64,000 bases of DNA from Balneolaceae bacterium (GTDB taxonomy: Bacteria; Bacteroidota; Rhodothermia; Balneolales; Balneolaceae). Positions within the stretch are counted from its first letter, which is position 1. The number at the start of each line of letters is the position of its first letter. Shown in pieces: positions 26,653 through 36,157 of the stretch. Under the pieces are notes generated by a model that worked only from the letters and a program-made list of their open reading frames with translations, had not been told where the DNA came from and ran no database searches. The stretch is from positions 1 to 64,000 of the forward strand of contig JAFIES010000145.1 of the NCBI GenBank assembly GCA_020832415.1. Direction: 5' to 3'. The position numbers and the translations under genes are program-made.

Positions 26653-29619
26653 TTAAAAGCCCAATTCAATACCGAAGAGGTATGTTTTGGCAATTGGGTA
26701 TCCGCCACCGCCTACACCAGATGCCGGATCTTTACCCGGATAGCTGGTGAACGTAAGCAGGTTATCACCACTTGCGTACACTCGCAGGCTTCTCATACCG
26801 AGAGATTGCATAATGCCGCTGTCTGATGGTAAGTCATAAGAAATTCTTGCATTTCTTAAGCGCAGGTACGAGCTGTCGTACAGGTAGAGAGAAGATTCTA
26901 ACACAGCACTGTTGTTACCATTTACGATTTGCGCAGGGTGAGTTGCATTATCGCCCGGCTGTCTCCAGAAGCTTTCGCCCGGCTGCAGTTTTCGTTTGTT
27001 CATGGTCATGTATGCGCCATGATCAAGTCCCTGTGAACCGAGATATCGCTGGCTTCCCTGCTCGAACGTAAAGAATGCATTGAAGGAGAAGTTGCCATAC
27101 TGGAACGAATTGTTCAGACCACCCTGAAATTTAGGAGTTGTAGCACCTACAAGTTGTGGATTTGCAACACCATAATCTTCGGTAATGTCTGTGGCTATGA
27201 TATCGCCGTCATCATTTCGGGTTACAACTTCCCACTGAGGAGCACCTGTTTGTGAATTCACACCGTGCCATTTTCTCATATAGATGGAGTTGATATCGTG
27301 ACCTTCCTGCATTCTGTAGATTCCACCATAGTTGATGGGTTCACCATCACTAAGACCGGTAACTCTGTTTCTGTTACTGCTTACAGTCAGCGTTGTATTC
27401 CAGTTAAATCGTGTTGACTGAATATTACGTGTGGTGATCTGAAACTCGATACCATGGTTTCGTACACTACCAACGTTTTGCAGCTGGCTGCTGATTCCAC
27501 TTGTACCGGGTAAGGTTACATTCTGGAGAAGATCTTCATTATCTCTTCGGTATACATCCACTGAGAAATTCACGCGGTCCATGATATCAACATCAAGGCC
27601 AACGTTAATTGTTTTTGCAACTTCCCATGTAAGATCAGGGTTTGGAGTACGTGAAGGCCAGCTGGCCGGAACTCCGAAATAGGACCTTGTAAACTCATAC
27701 AGTCCAAATGCACCGTAGTTACTGATCTCAGCATTACCGGTTGTACCGTAACTTGCGCGAAGTGCTAACTGATCGAGGAAATCAACATCTTGCATAAAGG
27801 CTTCATTACTCAGAATCCATGAACCGGAAACCGACCAGAAGTTACCCCAGCGATTGTTGGCACCAAATCGGGATGAGCCATCACGACGGAAAGATACTGT
27901 TGCAATGTAGGTTTCGTCCCACTCATACTCAGCCTGAGCAAGGAATGAGGCAAATGCACTTTCGTTGATGTTACCCGCAGTTGAGAAAGCTGTTGCTGCA
28001 GAGCTTAAGATTTGCATACCGGGAGCCAGACCAATACCGGTTACCCAGGCATTTTCACTTCTGTTATCCTGATATTCAAAACCTGCGAGACCACTCAGTG
28101 ACTGACGTTCCCAGCCTTTATTGAAATTGAACAGGTTCGATGTAATCACAGAGTGTGACTGATCGTTTCTGTTTTCAATCTGTCCATTTCGTGGAGCACC
28201 GGCAGCAGAACGTGAATCCTGGAAGATTTCACGAACGCCATTTCTCAATGAGAAGCGATTGTTCGTTCTGAATGATACCCAGTCTGCAATGTTATAACGC
28301 AGGTTCAAATCACCTGAAAAGTAACTTACATCGTTTGCATCGTAGTTCCACTGCATTCCGTGAATCGGATTTTCAGAATCACGTGAGTACCAGTCCGCTT
28401 CTCGGCCTGTTCGCACAGTTCCATCAGCATTATGAGGAGCATCCCAAGGTAAATTACTCACAGCAAAACGGAGCATGTTGTATGGGTTACCGGCCACCAC
28501 ATCAAATCTGCTTGAATAGGTTCCGGATACCTGTGCACCAATTTCAATGCGATCGGTCAGGTTATGCTGAACATTTACTCGTCCGGAAAGGCGATCGAAG
28601 TTGGTTCCAACACCTGTACCCTGCTCATTGTAATAACCACCTGAGAGGTAAAATCTGGTATTGTCATCACCACCTGAAACAGAAGCTTCAAAGTTTTGTG
28701 TTCCGCCACCATCAAAACCAACATCAAACCAGTTAGTGTCGTTTGCAAGTACATCTGGTCTGTTATAAAATGGACCTGAAGAAGCATTCACCAAATTCTG
28801 GTGCCAGTCATACAGTTCTTCTGCATTCATAAATCTTTCGTTGCCCTGAAGTGCCTGACTGAAACCAACTGAAGAACGTACGTTCACCTGAGTTGATCCC
28901 GACCGGCCTCTTTTTGTAGTAATAACCACAACACCGTTTGATGCACGAGAACCATAAAGAGCTGTAGCAGCAGCATCTTTCAGAACAGTAATCGAAGCAA
29001 TATCAGACGGGCTAACCGCATCACGGGCGCCTGTTCCTGCAATAATACCATCAATCACATAGAGTGGTGAAGATGATGCAGAAATTGAGCCTCGTCCACG
29101 AACTTCAATAGAAGAATTTGCTCCCGGCTGTCCTGATGATCTGTTAACAACCACACCGGCCATCTGGCCCTGTAGCATGTCAACCGGATCGTGCGTTGCA
29201 ATAACATTTAAATTTTCACCGGAAACCTGAGAGACAGAGCTTGTAACCTGCCGCTTAGAGATCGTTGCATAACCAAGTACGATAACCTCATCGAGGGTAG
29301 CAGTACTTTCGTTTAGCTGAATATTAATTACTGAATTGCCATCGACGGCCACGTCTCTGGATTGAAAGCCAATGTAAGAGAATCTCAACGTAGCATTTGA
29401 GGCTACAGATATTGAGTATTCCCCGTCAAGGTTTGTCACCGTACCACCTGATTCACCAACTATAGAAACATTCACACCCGGCAATGTTTCACCTGTGTCG
29501 GCTGAGGTAACAGTTCCGGTAACTGTTATCTGTTGTGCATTAATAGTAGTAACTGCTATTAATAGTATTAATACACTGAATCCCAACTTTAATAGTGAGG
29601 AATGTATTTGTTTTCCCAT
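26653..29619 (-). CDS. susC: SusC/RagA-family TonB-dependent outer-membrane transporter
   Basis: 988 aa. Signal peptide (to about 28, INAQQ), carboxypeptidase-regulatory-like domain 30-105 (VTGTVTSADTGETLPGVNV), TonB-box region DEVIVLGYATISK (about 111-123), plug domain with the usual SIEVRGRGS and VIDGI motifs, and a beta-barrel ending in YLFGIELGF with terminal Phe. It imports oligosaccharides with SusD using TonB energy. No sensor sigma/anti-sigma pair or hybrid two-component gene is adjacent. The upstream 396-bp gap contains an AgaR-like site, which suggests repression rather than the usual PUL regulators. Confidence 0.92.
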   Translation of the reverse strand: MGKQIHSSLLKLGFSVLILLIAVTTINAQQITVTGTVTSADTGETLPGVNVSIVGESGGTVTNLDGEYSISVASNATLRFSYIGFQSRDVAVDGNSVINIQLNESTATLDEVIVLGYATISKRQVTSSVSQVSGENLNVIATHDPVDMLQGQMAGVVVNRSSGQPGANSSIEVRGRGSISASSSPLYVIDGIIAGTGARDAVSPSDIASITVLKDAAATALYGSRASNGVVVITTKRGRSGSTQVNVRSSVGFSQALQGNERFMNAEELYDWHQNLVNASSGPFYNRPDVLANDTNWFDVGFDGGGTQNFEASVSGGDDNTRFYLSGGYYNEQGTGVGTNFDRLSGRVNVQHNLTDRIEIGAQVSGTYSSRFDVVAGNPYNMLRFAVSNLPWDAPHNADGTVRTGREADWYSRDSENPIHGMQWNYDANDVSYFSGDLNLRYNIADWVSFRTNNRFSLRNGVREIFQDSRSAAGAPRNGQIENRNDQSHSVITSNLFNFNKGWERQSLSGLAGFEYQDNRSENAWVTGIGLAPGMQILSSAATAFSTAGNINESAFASFLAQAEYEWDETYIATVSFRRDGSSRFGANNRWGNFWSVSGSWILSNEAFMQDVDFLDQLALRASYGTTGNAEISNYGAFGLYEFTRSYFGVPASWPSRTPNPDLTWEVAKTINVGLDVDIMDRVNFSVDVYRRDNEDLLQNVTLPGTSGISSQLQNVGSVRNHGIEFQITTRNIQSTRFNWNTTLTVSSNRNRVTGLSDGEPINYGGIYRMQEGHDINSIYMRKWHGVNSQTGAPQWEVVTRNDDGDIIATDITEDYGVANPQLVGATTPKFQGGLNNSFQYGNFSFNAFFTFEQGSQRYLGSQGLDHGAYMTMNKRKLQPGESFWRQPGDNATHPAQIVNGNNSAVLESSLYLYDSSYLRLRNARISYDLPSDSGIMQSLGMRSLRVYASGDNLLTFTSYPGKDPASGVGGGGYPIAKTYLFGIELGF

Positions 29620-29735
29620 ATTTCACACCTTTTAAGAGTTTTAATAAGTTTAAGCAAAAGAAAACCGCTTTCCTTTCGGCATAGTGGAATTAAACCACAA
29701 AAATTGATAAATGCAAAATTAAAAAGTTTTTTTTT

Positions 29736-29756
29736 GTTTCGTTTTTGTGTTTTTGG
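29736..29756. promoter_or_regulatory. Candidate AgaR/DeoR-type operator upstream of susC
   Basis: GTTTCGTTTTTGTGTTTTTGG. TTTCGTTT core followed by a T-rich half, about 120 bp before the susC ATG. The rest of the 29620-30015 gap is AT-rich with no gene; it also receives the end of the FGGY-kinase operon, for which I see no clear terminator. Confidence 0.4.
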
Positions 29757-30015
29757 TTATTTAACCTTGAACTATTAAAGTATAAACCAACGAATAGCAG
29801 AAGGCCTCATGTAACTATTTGCAAAATTACCTATCTAAAGCTTTGATTTTAGACATCCCGATCCTTTTATATAGGTATAAATGCTTATAAATATTCAATA
29901 GGCAAGTAAAAGAAACTATATTTCGCTTTATTTTGGACACTATTTCTAACCTGTTGACTACACAAGTATCCAAAAAGAATTGAAAACAGTCACTAGCAAG
30001 TGCTGAATTTTTACA

Positions 30016-31530
30016 TCAATTTTTTCGATAGGAAACGAAAGGTATTTTTTTCAACGATTTATAAAGAGTTTTATACTCTTCGAACTTTTGGGCATACCAG
30101 CTGCTAAATTGTTCTTCAGGTTTTACAAGAGTTACCGGTTTCACCCAGCTTTTTGCAATTTCAGAAACAGAGCGGCCGGTTTGGGCAGAACAGGCAAGCA
30201 TGGCAACGCCATAACATCCGGTTTCTGTGATATTCAGCGTAGTAATTTTCTTGTTGAGAACATTAGCTTTCAGCTGTGTCCACTTTAATGACTTTGCACC
30301 TCCGCCCACAGCGCGTAATTCATGTATGTTATATCCTGAGTTGTGTAGTATCTCCAGGTTCAGCCTCATTTCAAAAGCCACTCCTTCCAGCAGAGCTCTC
30401 AAAATCTCACCCCGGCTGCTGGTGAGCCGCAATCCATACATAGCCCCCATAGTTTCTGTATCAAAATAAGGCGTTCCTGAGGATGTAAAATATGGCAACA
30501 CCAAAATCCCGGTGGGATCACCGCTCATTTTACTCAAAACAAGTTCATACGGATCTGACCCGGTTAGTCGCGCTTCCTCAATCTCCTTTTCGCCAAACTC
30601 ATTTACAAACCATTTCAGGATGTTACCACCGGTAAGATTGTATGCAATGCTTGAATAGGTATCCTTGATGGTGTAATCGTATGTGCAAAGATTGTTCTTT
30701 CTGAGATTTTCCGTAAAGACAGGAGTTTTAAATGCAGCAGTAATACATTCCACTGTTCCGGTTGCCAGCATCGCCACCCCCTCATCGGTTACTCCTGCCC
30801 CCAGGGAACTGCAAGTTTGATCGTGACCGCCGGCTACAATTAAGGTATCATCCGGCAGCCCCAGCTGATAAGCCAGCGATTTATTAACTGAACCAACAAC
30901 TGAACCCGATGGCATGGGAGTAGCCAGCTTCGATTTCTCTAAACCTATGGCATCCAGAATTTCTTCACTCCATTGATGCTTCCGAACATCAAACAACATT
31001 GTCCGGCCTGCCAGTGACCAGCTGATTGCCGGTTCAGCGCCAAGTCTCAGAATCAGCAGATCTTCAAAACAGAGAAAGTGCCGGGCTTTCTTCCACACCT
31101 GCGGCCTGTTCTCCTTCAGCCAGAGCAGTTTGAAAACCGTAAAAATGGGATAAGCTGTGTGTCCAGTAATATTGTAGAGCTTCTCATCTCCAATTGCATC
31201 AACAAGACCGCTGATGTAGGGGGCTGACCGGCTATCGGAAGAGACCATGGCATTGCTCAGTGTTTCATTGTCCGGCCCAACCGCCGTGAAAGCTTCACCC
31301 TGGCTGGATATACTTAGTGCCTTGACAGATCCCGGAGCTACCTGCTCCGTACACTCTTTAATTGCCTCAAAACACTTTTTAATAACTTCATCCGAATTCA
31401 GTTCGGCCCCGCCCCCTTCCGAAAAGATTACATCATAGCTGCGTTTTGCAAGAGCAATTTGATTCCCATCCGCATCAAAAATGCCCGCTTTACATCCGCT
31501 GGTTCCAATATCTATTCCCAAAAAGTTCAT
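30016..31530 (-). CDS. FGGY-family carbohydrate kinase
   Basis: 504 aa, the normal size for FGGY kinases, which phosphorylate ketoses or polyols (xylulose, fuculose, rhamnulose, gluconate) with ATP in the cytosol. Phosphate-binding GIDIGTSGCKAGIFD (5-19), catalytic Asp237 in GGHDQTCSS, nucleotide-binding GTVE (about 257-260) and AVGGGAKSLKW (about 410). Last gene of a six-gene unit starting at 36991, with a 26-bp gap to the class II aldolase. With a FucI-like protein in the same unit an L-fuculose- or similar ketose kinase is plausible, but the family does not reveal its sugar reliably. Confidence 0.85.
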   Translation of the reverse strand: MNFLGIDIGTSGCKAGIFDADGNQIALAKRSYDVIFSEGGGAELNSDEVIKKCFEAIKECTEQVAPGSVKALSISSQGEAFTAVGPDNETLSNAMVSSDSRSAPYISGLVDAIGDEKLYNITGHTAYPIFTVFKLLWLKENRPQVWKKARHFLCFEDLLILRLGAEPAISWSLAGRTMLFDVRKHQWSEEILDAIGLEKSKLATPMPSGSVVGSVNKSLAYQLGLPDDTLIVAGGHDQTCSSLGAGVTDEGVAMLATGTVECITAAFKTPVFTENLRKNNLCTYDYTIKDTYSSIAYNLTGGNILKWFVNEFGEKEIEEARLTGSDPYELVLSKMSGDPTGILVLPYFTSSGTPYFDTETMGAMYGLRLTSSRGEILRALLEGVAFEMRLNLEILHNSGYNIHELRAVGGGAKSLKWTQLKANVLNKKITTLNITETGCYGVAMLACSAQTGRSVSEIAKSWVKPVTLVKPEEQFSSWYAQKFEEYKTLYKSLKKIPFVSYRKN

Positions 31531-31556
31531 AGCAGCTTACTCCCGGATTTAATCCA

Positions 31557-32564
31557 TTATCTGTACCAAATAGAAAGGTATTCGTTAATAATCTCCTTCA
31601 TTCTGTGAAAAATAATATCCTGCCGGTATGTAGTGGTATAATAATCGAGTGAAGGAGCGCTCTCACCATCAGCAATTATTCCAAGCAGCCCTTTGCCAAC
31701 CATCTCCTTTGTTTTCTCCGGTCCAATCAGTTTTGATGCATTTTTCGCCATTTTAAAAAAGAGGGCATATGTACTGTCGCGTTCGAGGGCAGTCCACAGG
31801 TTAACTTTGCAAATACCATCATCAAACAGGTTCTTCAGCTCGCTTTGAGATACCGATGAGGTCCCATGCAGGCAGAGATTGGGACCTGTTTTTGCAGATA
31901 TCTGCCGCGCCAGATCGCCATGATATTTAAGTGTTGATGCCTTTGCGCGATGCTCTGTACCCAGGTTTGGAACAATAATATCCACGCCGGTACCCGATAA
32001 ATAGGTTTCGGCCATTTCGGGTGTGGTCAGGTCATCTTCATTTCCTGATGTTTCAGCTTTGGAAATTTCATCGCAGGCACCTTCAATCAACACCGCATTT
32101 CTGTTTTTCTTCACAAATTGTGCAGTTTTTTTGATGTTCTCCTCAAAAGGCAGTGTGGATGCATCGTACATAATGGATGAAAATTGCTGCATATCCCAAT
32201 CGAGCAGTTCAAGATCTTCATTCCAGATGATGTGATCGAGATGTATCATTACATTGAGCTTGCCAAAAGGAGATTCGGGGGATGTAAGTACATCGAGATC
32301 TTTGAGAAATAACTTGAGTCCGATCTCCCAGTTTCTGGTGTGAGAGTAGTAAACCGATTGCGGACGATCTTTATACGTATTGGTGATACCCACAATAATG
32401 GGCAGATTATCCACCCCAATCTCCTTTCCATAATCACAAACAGCACTCAGAATGGCCTCTGTTGTTGTGAGATTCTCTGTATTGAATGTTGGCAGTACCC
32501 ATCTTTTTTCACGGGCTAAAGCATACATTTCCAAGACTGCGTTTTTGTCTAATATAAGTGGCAT
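31557..32564 (-). CDS. Class II (ketose-bisphosphate-type) aldolase, divergent
   Basis: 335 aa TIM barrel of the FbaA/GatY superfamily, which splits ketose phosphates to DHAP with zinc. HLDH (108-111) gives the catalytic Asp and a zinc His; YDASTLPFEEN corresponds to the D-[AS]-S-x-x-P-x-x-E-N segment; NLGTEHR and LHGTSS correspond to GxxH and LHGxS. Where the family has VEAELG this protein reads IEGACDE, so the middle Glu is missing at its usual position. This and the low overall similarity to the window's second member (52719-53540) argue for a different substrate. Cytosolic; between mutarotase-like and kinase genes. Confidence 0.78.
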   Translation of the reverse strand: MPLILDKNAVLEMYALAREKRWVLPTFNTENLTTTEAILSAVCDYGKEIGVDNLPIIVGITNTYKDRPQSVYYSHTRNWEIGLKLFLKDLDVLTSPESPFGKLNVMIHLDHIIWNEDLELLDWDMQQFSSIMYDASTLPFEENIKKTAQFVKKNRNAVLIEGACDEISKAETSGNEDDLTTPEMAETYLSGTGVDIIVPNLGTEHRAKASTLKYHGDLARQISAKTGPNLCLHGTSSVSQSELKNLFDDGICKVNLWTALERDSTYALFFKMAKNASKLIGPEKTKEMVGKGLLGIIADGESAPSLDYYTTTYRQDIIFHRMKEIINEYLSIWYR

Positions 32565-32580
32565 AAATTGCTTATCCCTT

Positions 32581-33444
32581 CTAAATGATTTTTAAATCCC
32601 AGGTGATTTCCCAGGAAAATGGTTCTCCCGGTTTCGCAATCAAAGCGAGTCCGTCGTGATGTGCATCTATAAGAGTGCTTGATCTTCCCGGAATTGGTTC
32701 AAATGCACATTCATTGCGGCGGCACCCATCTTCATCAGGATAACCCGAATTATTCCACCAGATACCAATTGCCGGAAATAGTTCGAGCGGGTAGTTCATC
32801 CGGACCTTCAAACGATCACTGTATGTCCATCCGATCTCCCCTCGTTTAGCTCCCTGAACAAACAGCATGTAAAAATCACCCTGAAGAACATTCAGTAAAA
32901 AATCCTGGACTGCGCCGGGGTTTTTCAGATGAAATTCCTCTCCCCTGTCATTATGTACAGAATCAAACTCAGGAAGTTCTATATCCGTTACATCATTTAA
33001 TGGAATCAGCGGATGAATAACATGCTGAAATGGCAATGGCGTATCACCGGTATTGATCACTTCAAATTTCCAGACCAGTGTTGATTCATCAAATTCCAGA
33101 ACCCTTTTGAACTGAATGGGCAGCTCTCTGCTTTCAACAGAGAAAATCAATTGATTCGACTTAACCTCAAGATTCCATGAGAGCCAGCACAACTCCCCGT
33201 GATCCGGAATTTCCCAACCCCTGCCCGGGTAGTTACTCTGTTCCACAGATGGAAGGCAGTCGTCGTAGCCATAGACCGGCCGTGTTTCATAGAGGCCATA
33301 ATCGGTTTCGGGAGCTTTAAATGTTTCAGGCTCTGTTGTTACAAGGTCTGTGCCGGCATATGAAAGCTTGCCGATCCTGGCCCCATCCTGCAGATCGTAC
33401 TCTAAAGCCCATTTTCCATATTCGAAGTTTTGTGCCATAACCAA
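32581..33444 (-). CDS. Aldose 1-epimerase (galactose mutarotase)-like protein
   Basis: 287 aa (or 285 from the second Met). IPDHGELCW (about 74-82) matches the substrate-binding His of GalM-type mutarotases; HPLIPL (about 144) resembles the second conserved His; NECAFEPIPG near the C-terminus supplies the probable catalytic Glu. Such proteins interconvert anomers so that an isomerase or kinase receives the right one. No signal peptide, so cytosolic. 16 bp before the class II aldolase gene and 85 bp after the FucI-like gene, consistent with preparing the sugar for that branch. Confidence 0.75.
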   Translation of the reverse strand: MVMAQNFEYGKWALEYDLQDGARIGKLSYAGTDLVTTEPETFKAPETDYGLYETRPVYGYDDCLPSVEQSNYPGRGWEIPDHGELCWLSWNLEVKSNQLIFSVESRELPIQFKRVLEFDESTLVWKFEVINTGDTPLPFQHVIHPLIPLNDVTDIELPEFDSVHNDRGEEFHLKNPGAVQDFLLNVLQGDFYMLFVQGAKRGEIGWTYSDRLKVRMNYPLELFPAIGIWWNNSGYPDEDGCRRNECAFEPIPGRSSTLIDAHHDGLALIAKPGEPFSWEITWDLKII

Positions 33445-33529
33445 TATTTTTGAATGAACGCTTTCTGTATGGTAACGTGATGGTGACCGATGGTTAATCC
33501 GCCACCATCATGTTACATCGCATCAATTG

Positions 33530-34912
33530 TTACAGAGCAATCGCTTTGATACCTGTAAGCTCGCAGAATGCCACCAGTTCTTCGTACAAATGGCTGCCGT
33601 AACCAAGAACGCCATACTCATTATTCCATTCCTGAAGCAATTTCTCAATATCACAGTGAGCTGTTACGAAGGCGTGTGGCCAGAATGGAATTCCGGATTC
33701 CAGTTTGCGTTCTTCCAAAACTTCTTTGGCCGGCTCAAAAATTGAAACCCGCGTAATCACCATTTCGAAATTGCCGTTGTTCCTGCCAAGTCGGGCAATG
33801 ACTCCTTCGCCCGGTTTGCAAACCAGTTTTACGGAAAGTCCGCCTGCTTCACCTTCGGTTGGGATTCCATGTTCGGCAAACCCTGCCGGACCCGCATCAC
33901 CTGCAAGTGAGGGAGGGCATGCGCCATCCCCGATTATTTTAATTTCATTGTTCGATTTATCAACATGCTGAAGATCGCCGTAGTACACCGGCTCGCTGCT
34001 CAGCTCATTCAGCAATCGCACCGTAAGCAGAGTGTTAAAATCGCTCAGTGTTGATGTGGAAACACGATCATTCAGCATCATACTCTGGGCAAAACAGGTT
34101 GCACTGTACGAATCGCCCAGCCCGGGGAAAGACTGGATGGTGTACATATCCCAATTCTCTTTTTTCAGAATTTTTTTGATAGCAATATAGAGCCTGATGG
34201 ATCTTGACGAGGTTTCATCCTCGGGAATCGGTTCAGCAAAATACTTTTGAATGGTATCACGGGCCTCTTTCACTTCTGCATCGGTTACGCTTTTTGCAGT
34301 TTCAAGAAGCTCGGTTGTATCGCGTGAGTCAATATCCAGTCCGAAGGTTTTCATCCATTGTGCGGGATCGGCCACGCCGCATGTTTGCCCCATTCCTCGT
34401 CCGCCAAACACTCCAACTGTTCCCAGGTTCAGCTTGTTTTTTTCGCGGCTGGCGCGGCAGTAGGAGGTTATTCTTTCGATATCTTTTGCATCGTCATAAC
34501 TGCCGTAAACAAACCTGTGAGGGATTCCCACCTCTTTCAAAGCTGCCTGCATCACAAATCCGCCAACCGGACGCCAGCCTTGTGAGCCGGGGTGTGTCCA
34601 GATTACAATACCTTTACCTGTGGTTGCGTAATCCCGAACGGGACCTATCAAATGTGCAGCCCAAACCCAGGTGCCGGAGAAGAGTACAAGCGCTTCCACA
34701 TCATCCTGTTTTTTAAACTTTGCGAAACACTCTTTAGCCTCTTTTTTTGATGCAATGATCGGATCATATTCAACAAGTTCAAGCCCGGCGTCTTTCAGGC
34801 TCTGTTTTGCATGTTCCACCAAAGCATCATCAATAAATGGCTGCCCCATCGGGTCATTTAACCCATCTTTGTGAACTCCGTAAACGATAAATCCTACCTT
34901 TGTTTTTGCCAT
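33530..34912 (-). CDS. L-fucose/L-arabinose isomerase-fold protein
   Basis: 460 aa from the ATG giving MAKTKVGF (a TTG four codons upstream is less likely). The N-terminal Rossmann-like half (GFIVYG, LFSGTWVW, GVFGGRGMG) and the C-terminal half match the FucI/AraA fold. Compared from memory with E. coli FucI, the metal-ligand Asp of FADV aligns with the Asp of YYGDL, but the Glu of ATEND aligns with Leu in STLSD, with identical spacing. One of the three Mn ligands therefore seems missing. It may be a non-classical isomerase or another enzyme. Third gene of the six-gene unit. Confidence 0.7.
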   Translation of the reverse strand: MAKTKVGFIVYGVHKDGLNDPMGQPFIDDALVEHAKQSLKDAGLELVEYDPIIASKKEAKECFAKFKKQDDVEALVLFSGTWVWAAHLIGPVRDYATTGKGIVIWTHPGSQGWRPVGGFVMQAALKEVGIPHRFVYGSYDDAKDIERITSYCRASREKNKLNLGTVGVFGGRGMGQTCGVADPAQWMKTFGLDIDSRDTTELLETAKSVTDAEVKEARDTIQKYFAEPIPEDETSSRSIRLYIAIKKILKKENWDMYTIQSFPGLGDSYSATCFAQSMMLNDRVSTSTLSDFNTLLTVRLLNELSSEPVYYGDLQHVDKSNNEIKIIGDGACPPSLAGDAGPAGFAEHGIPTEGEAGGLSVKLVCKPGEGVIARLGRNNGNFEMVITRVSIFEPAKEVLEERKLESGIPFWPHAFVTAHCDIEKLLQEWNNEYGVLGYGSHLYEELVAFCELTGIKAIAL

Positions 34913-34951
34913 AATGCGTACCAATTTTTTAAATCGTGTTTGTTAATAAAT

Positions 34952-36115
34952 TTATTTAGCTAATTCAGGGTATACGGTTTTGCCGGTTTTACCGGATTCC
35001 AGAGCAGCCGTCAAAATGTTGTGATGCATTGCGGTTTCATCCGGCCTTATACATCCAAAAGGCATCTCCTTGCCCGGGTTTGCAAGTTCATCGAAATAGG
35101 CTGCCCACATCTGCAGCATGGCATCGGTAAATCCAAACTCAAAAATGCCACCGGTTATGGTTTTATAAAGCGAAGAATAACCAAGATCTTCACTTCGCCA
35201 CTCCTGTTTGCCGCCATTTTCGTACTTCATGGTCTGCAGGGTTTTGGGATATTTTGTACTGTATCGCGCACTGAATTTGGTTCCCAGTATTTCGATATAC
35301 CATGTGTCTGTTTCGCCGGGGGCAATACGATAGGTTTTCACCGTCATCGGGAAGCTGTACTCATCTGATGGATGATCTACTTCACAATTTAGAGTGGCGT
35401 TATCCCAGGTTTCGCATGGAACCAGTTCACCGGTACTGTTGTACCGTTCGGTTACAATGTTCGACAGGCTCGCTGATATTTTTTTGGGCAGCCAACCGGA
35501 TCGAATGGGAATGTGCAGAGCGTGCATGCCAAGGTCGCCCATACAGCCATACTCACCGTTTACATTGATCATTCGTTTCCAGTTGATTGTCTTTTCAAAA
35601 TTCAAATCAGATGAATGTAGAAAACCGGTATTCACCTCGATGATTTTACCCCATGGATTTTTATTGATCATCTTGTGGATTTCATGCGCACCGGGGAAGA
35701 ATGGAAATTCAGATGAACAGCGAACAAACACATCAGGATTCTCATTGATTGCTTTGGAAATTCGCTCATTCGCCTGCTGATCTATCCCAAAGGGTTTTTC
35801 ACCTAAAAAATGCTTACCCGCTTTCACGATATCGATATACATTTTTTCGTGAAGGTTGTGCGGAACTGAGCAGTAGATTACATCGATCTCTTTATCATTC
35901 AGCAGATCGTTGTAATCTTTGGTTACTGTTGTGATCGATTCGAAATTTGAGGTGTACCAATCAAAAAGATCTTCATTCAAATCGCAGATCGCCGTAATCT
36001 CAGGCTTTACATCTTTTTCCAGAAGTGCAGGCCAGCGAGCTGCGGCAACAGCAAATTCTCTTCCCATCAAACCGCATCCAATGATGCCACATTTAATTGT
36101 TTTAGGCTTGTTCAA
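34952..36115 (-). CDS. Cytosolic Gfo/Idh/MocA dehydrogenase
   Basis: 387 aa without any signal peptide. GCGLMG (13-18) dinucleotide motif, GEKPFG with EKP at 106-108, and CMGDLGMHALHI as the catalytic D-x-G-x-H segment. It is the only Gfo/Idh/MocA protein of the window that stays in the cytosol, where free NAD(P) is available, so it is probably an ordinary sugar or cyclitol dehydrogenase of the FucI-like/FGGY branch. Gaps of 42 and 39 bp to its neighbours place it in the six-gene unit. Confidence 0.83.
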   Translation of the reverse strand: MNKPKTIKCGIIGCGLMGREFAVAAARWPALLEKDVKPEITAICDLNEDLFDWYTSNFESITTVTKDYNDLLNDKEIDVIYCSVPHNLHEKMYIDIVKAGKHFLGEKPFGIDQQANERISKAINENPDVFVRCSSEFPFFPGAHEIHKMINKNPWGKIIEVNTGFLHSSDLNFEKTINWKRMINVNGEYGCMGDLGMHALHIPIRSGWLPKKISASLSNIVTERYNSTGELVPCETWDNATLNCEVDHPSDEYSFPMTVKTYRIAPGETDTWYIEILGTKFSARYSTKYPKTLQTMKYENGGKQEWRSEDLGYSSLYKTITGGIFEFGFTDAMLQMWAAYFDELANPGKEMPFGCIRPDETAMHHNILTAALESGKTGKTVYPELAK

Positions 36116-36157
36116 AACAGACTCCTTTTTTAGTGAACCATGGGGGGTATTTCCCGG

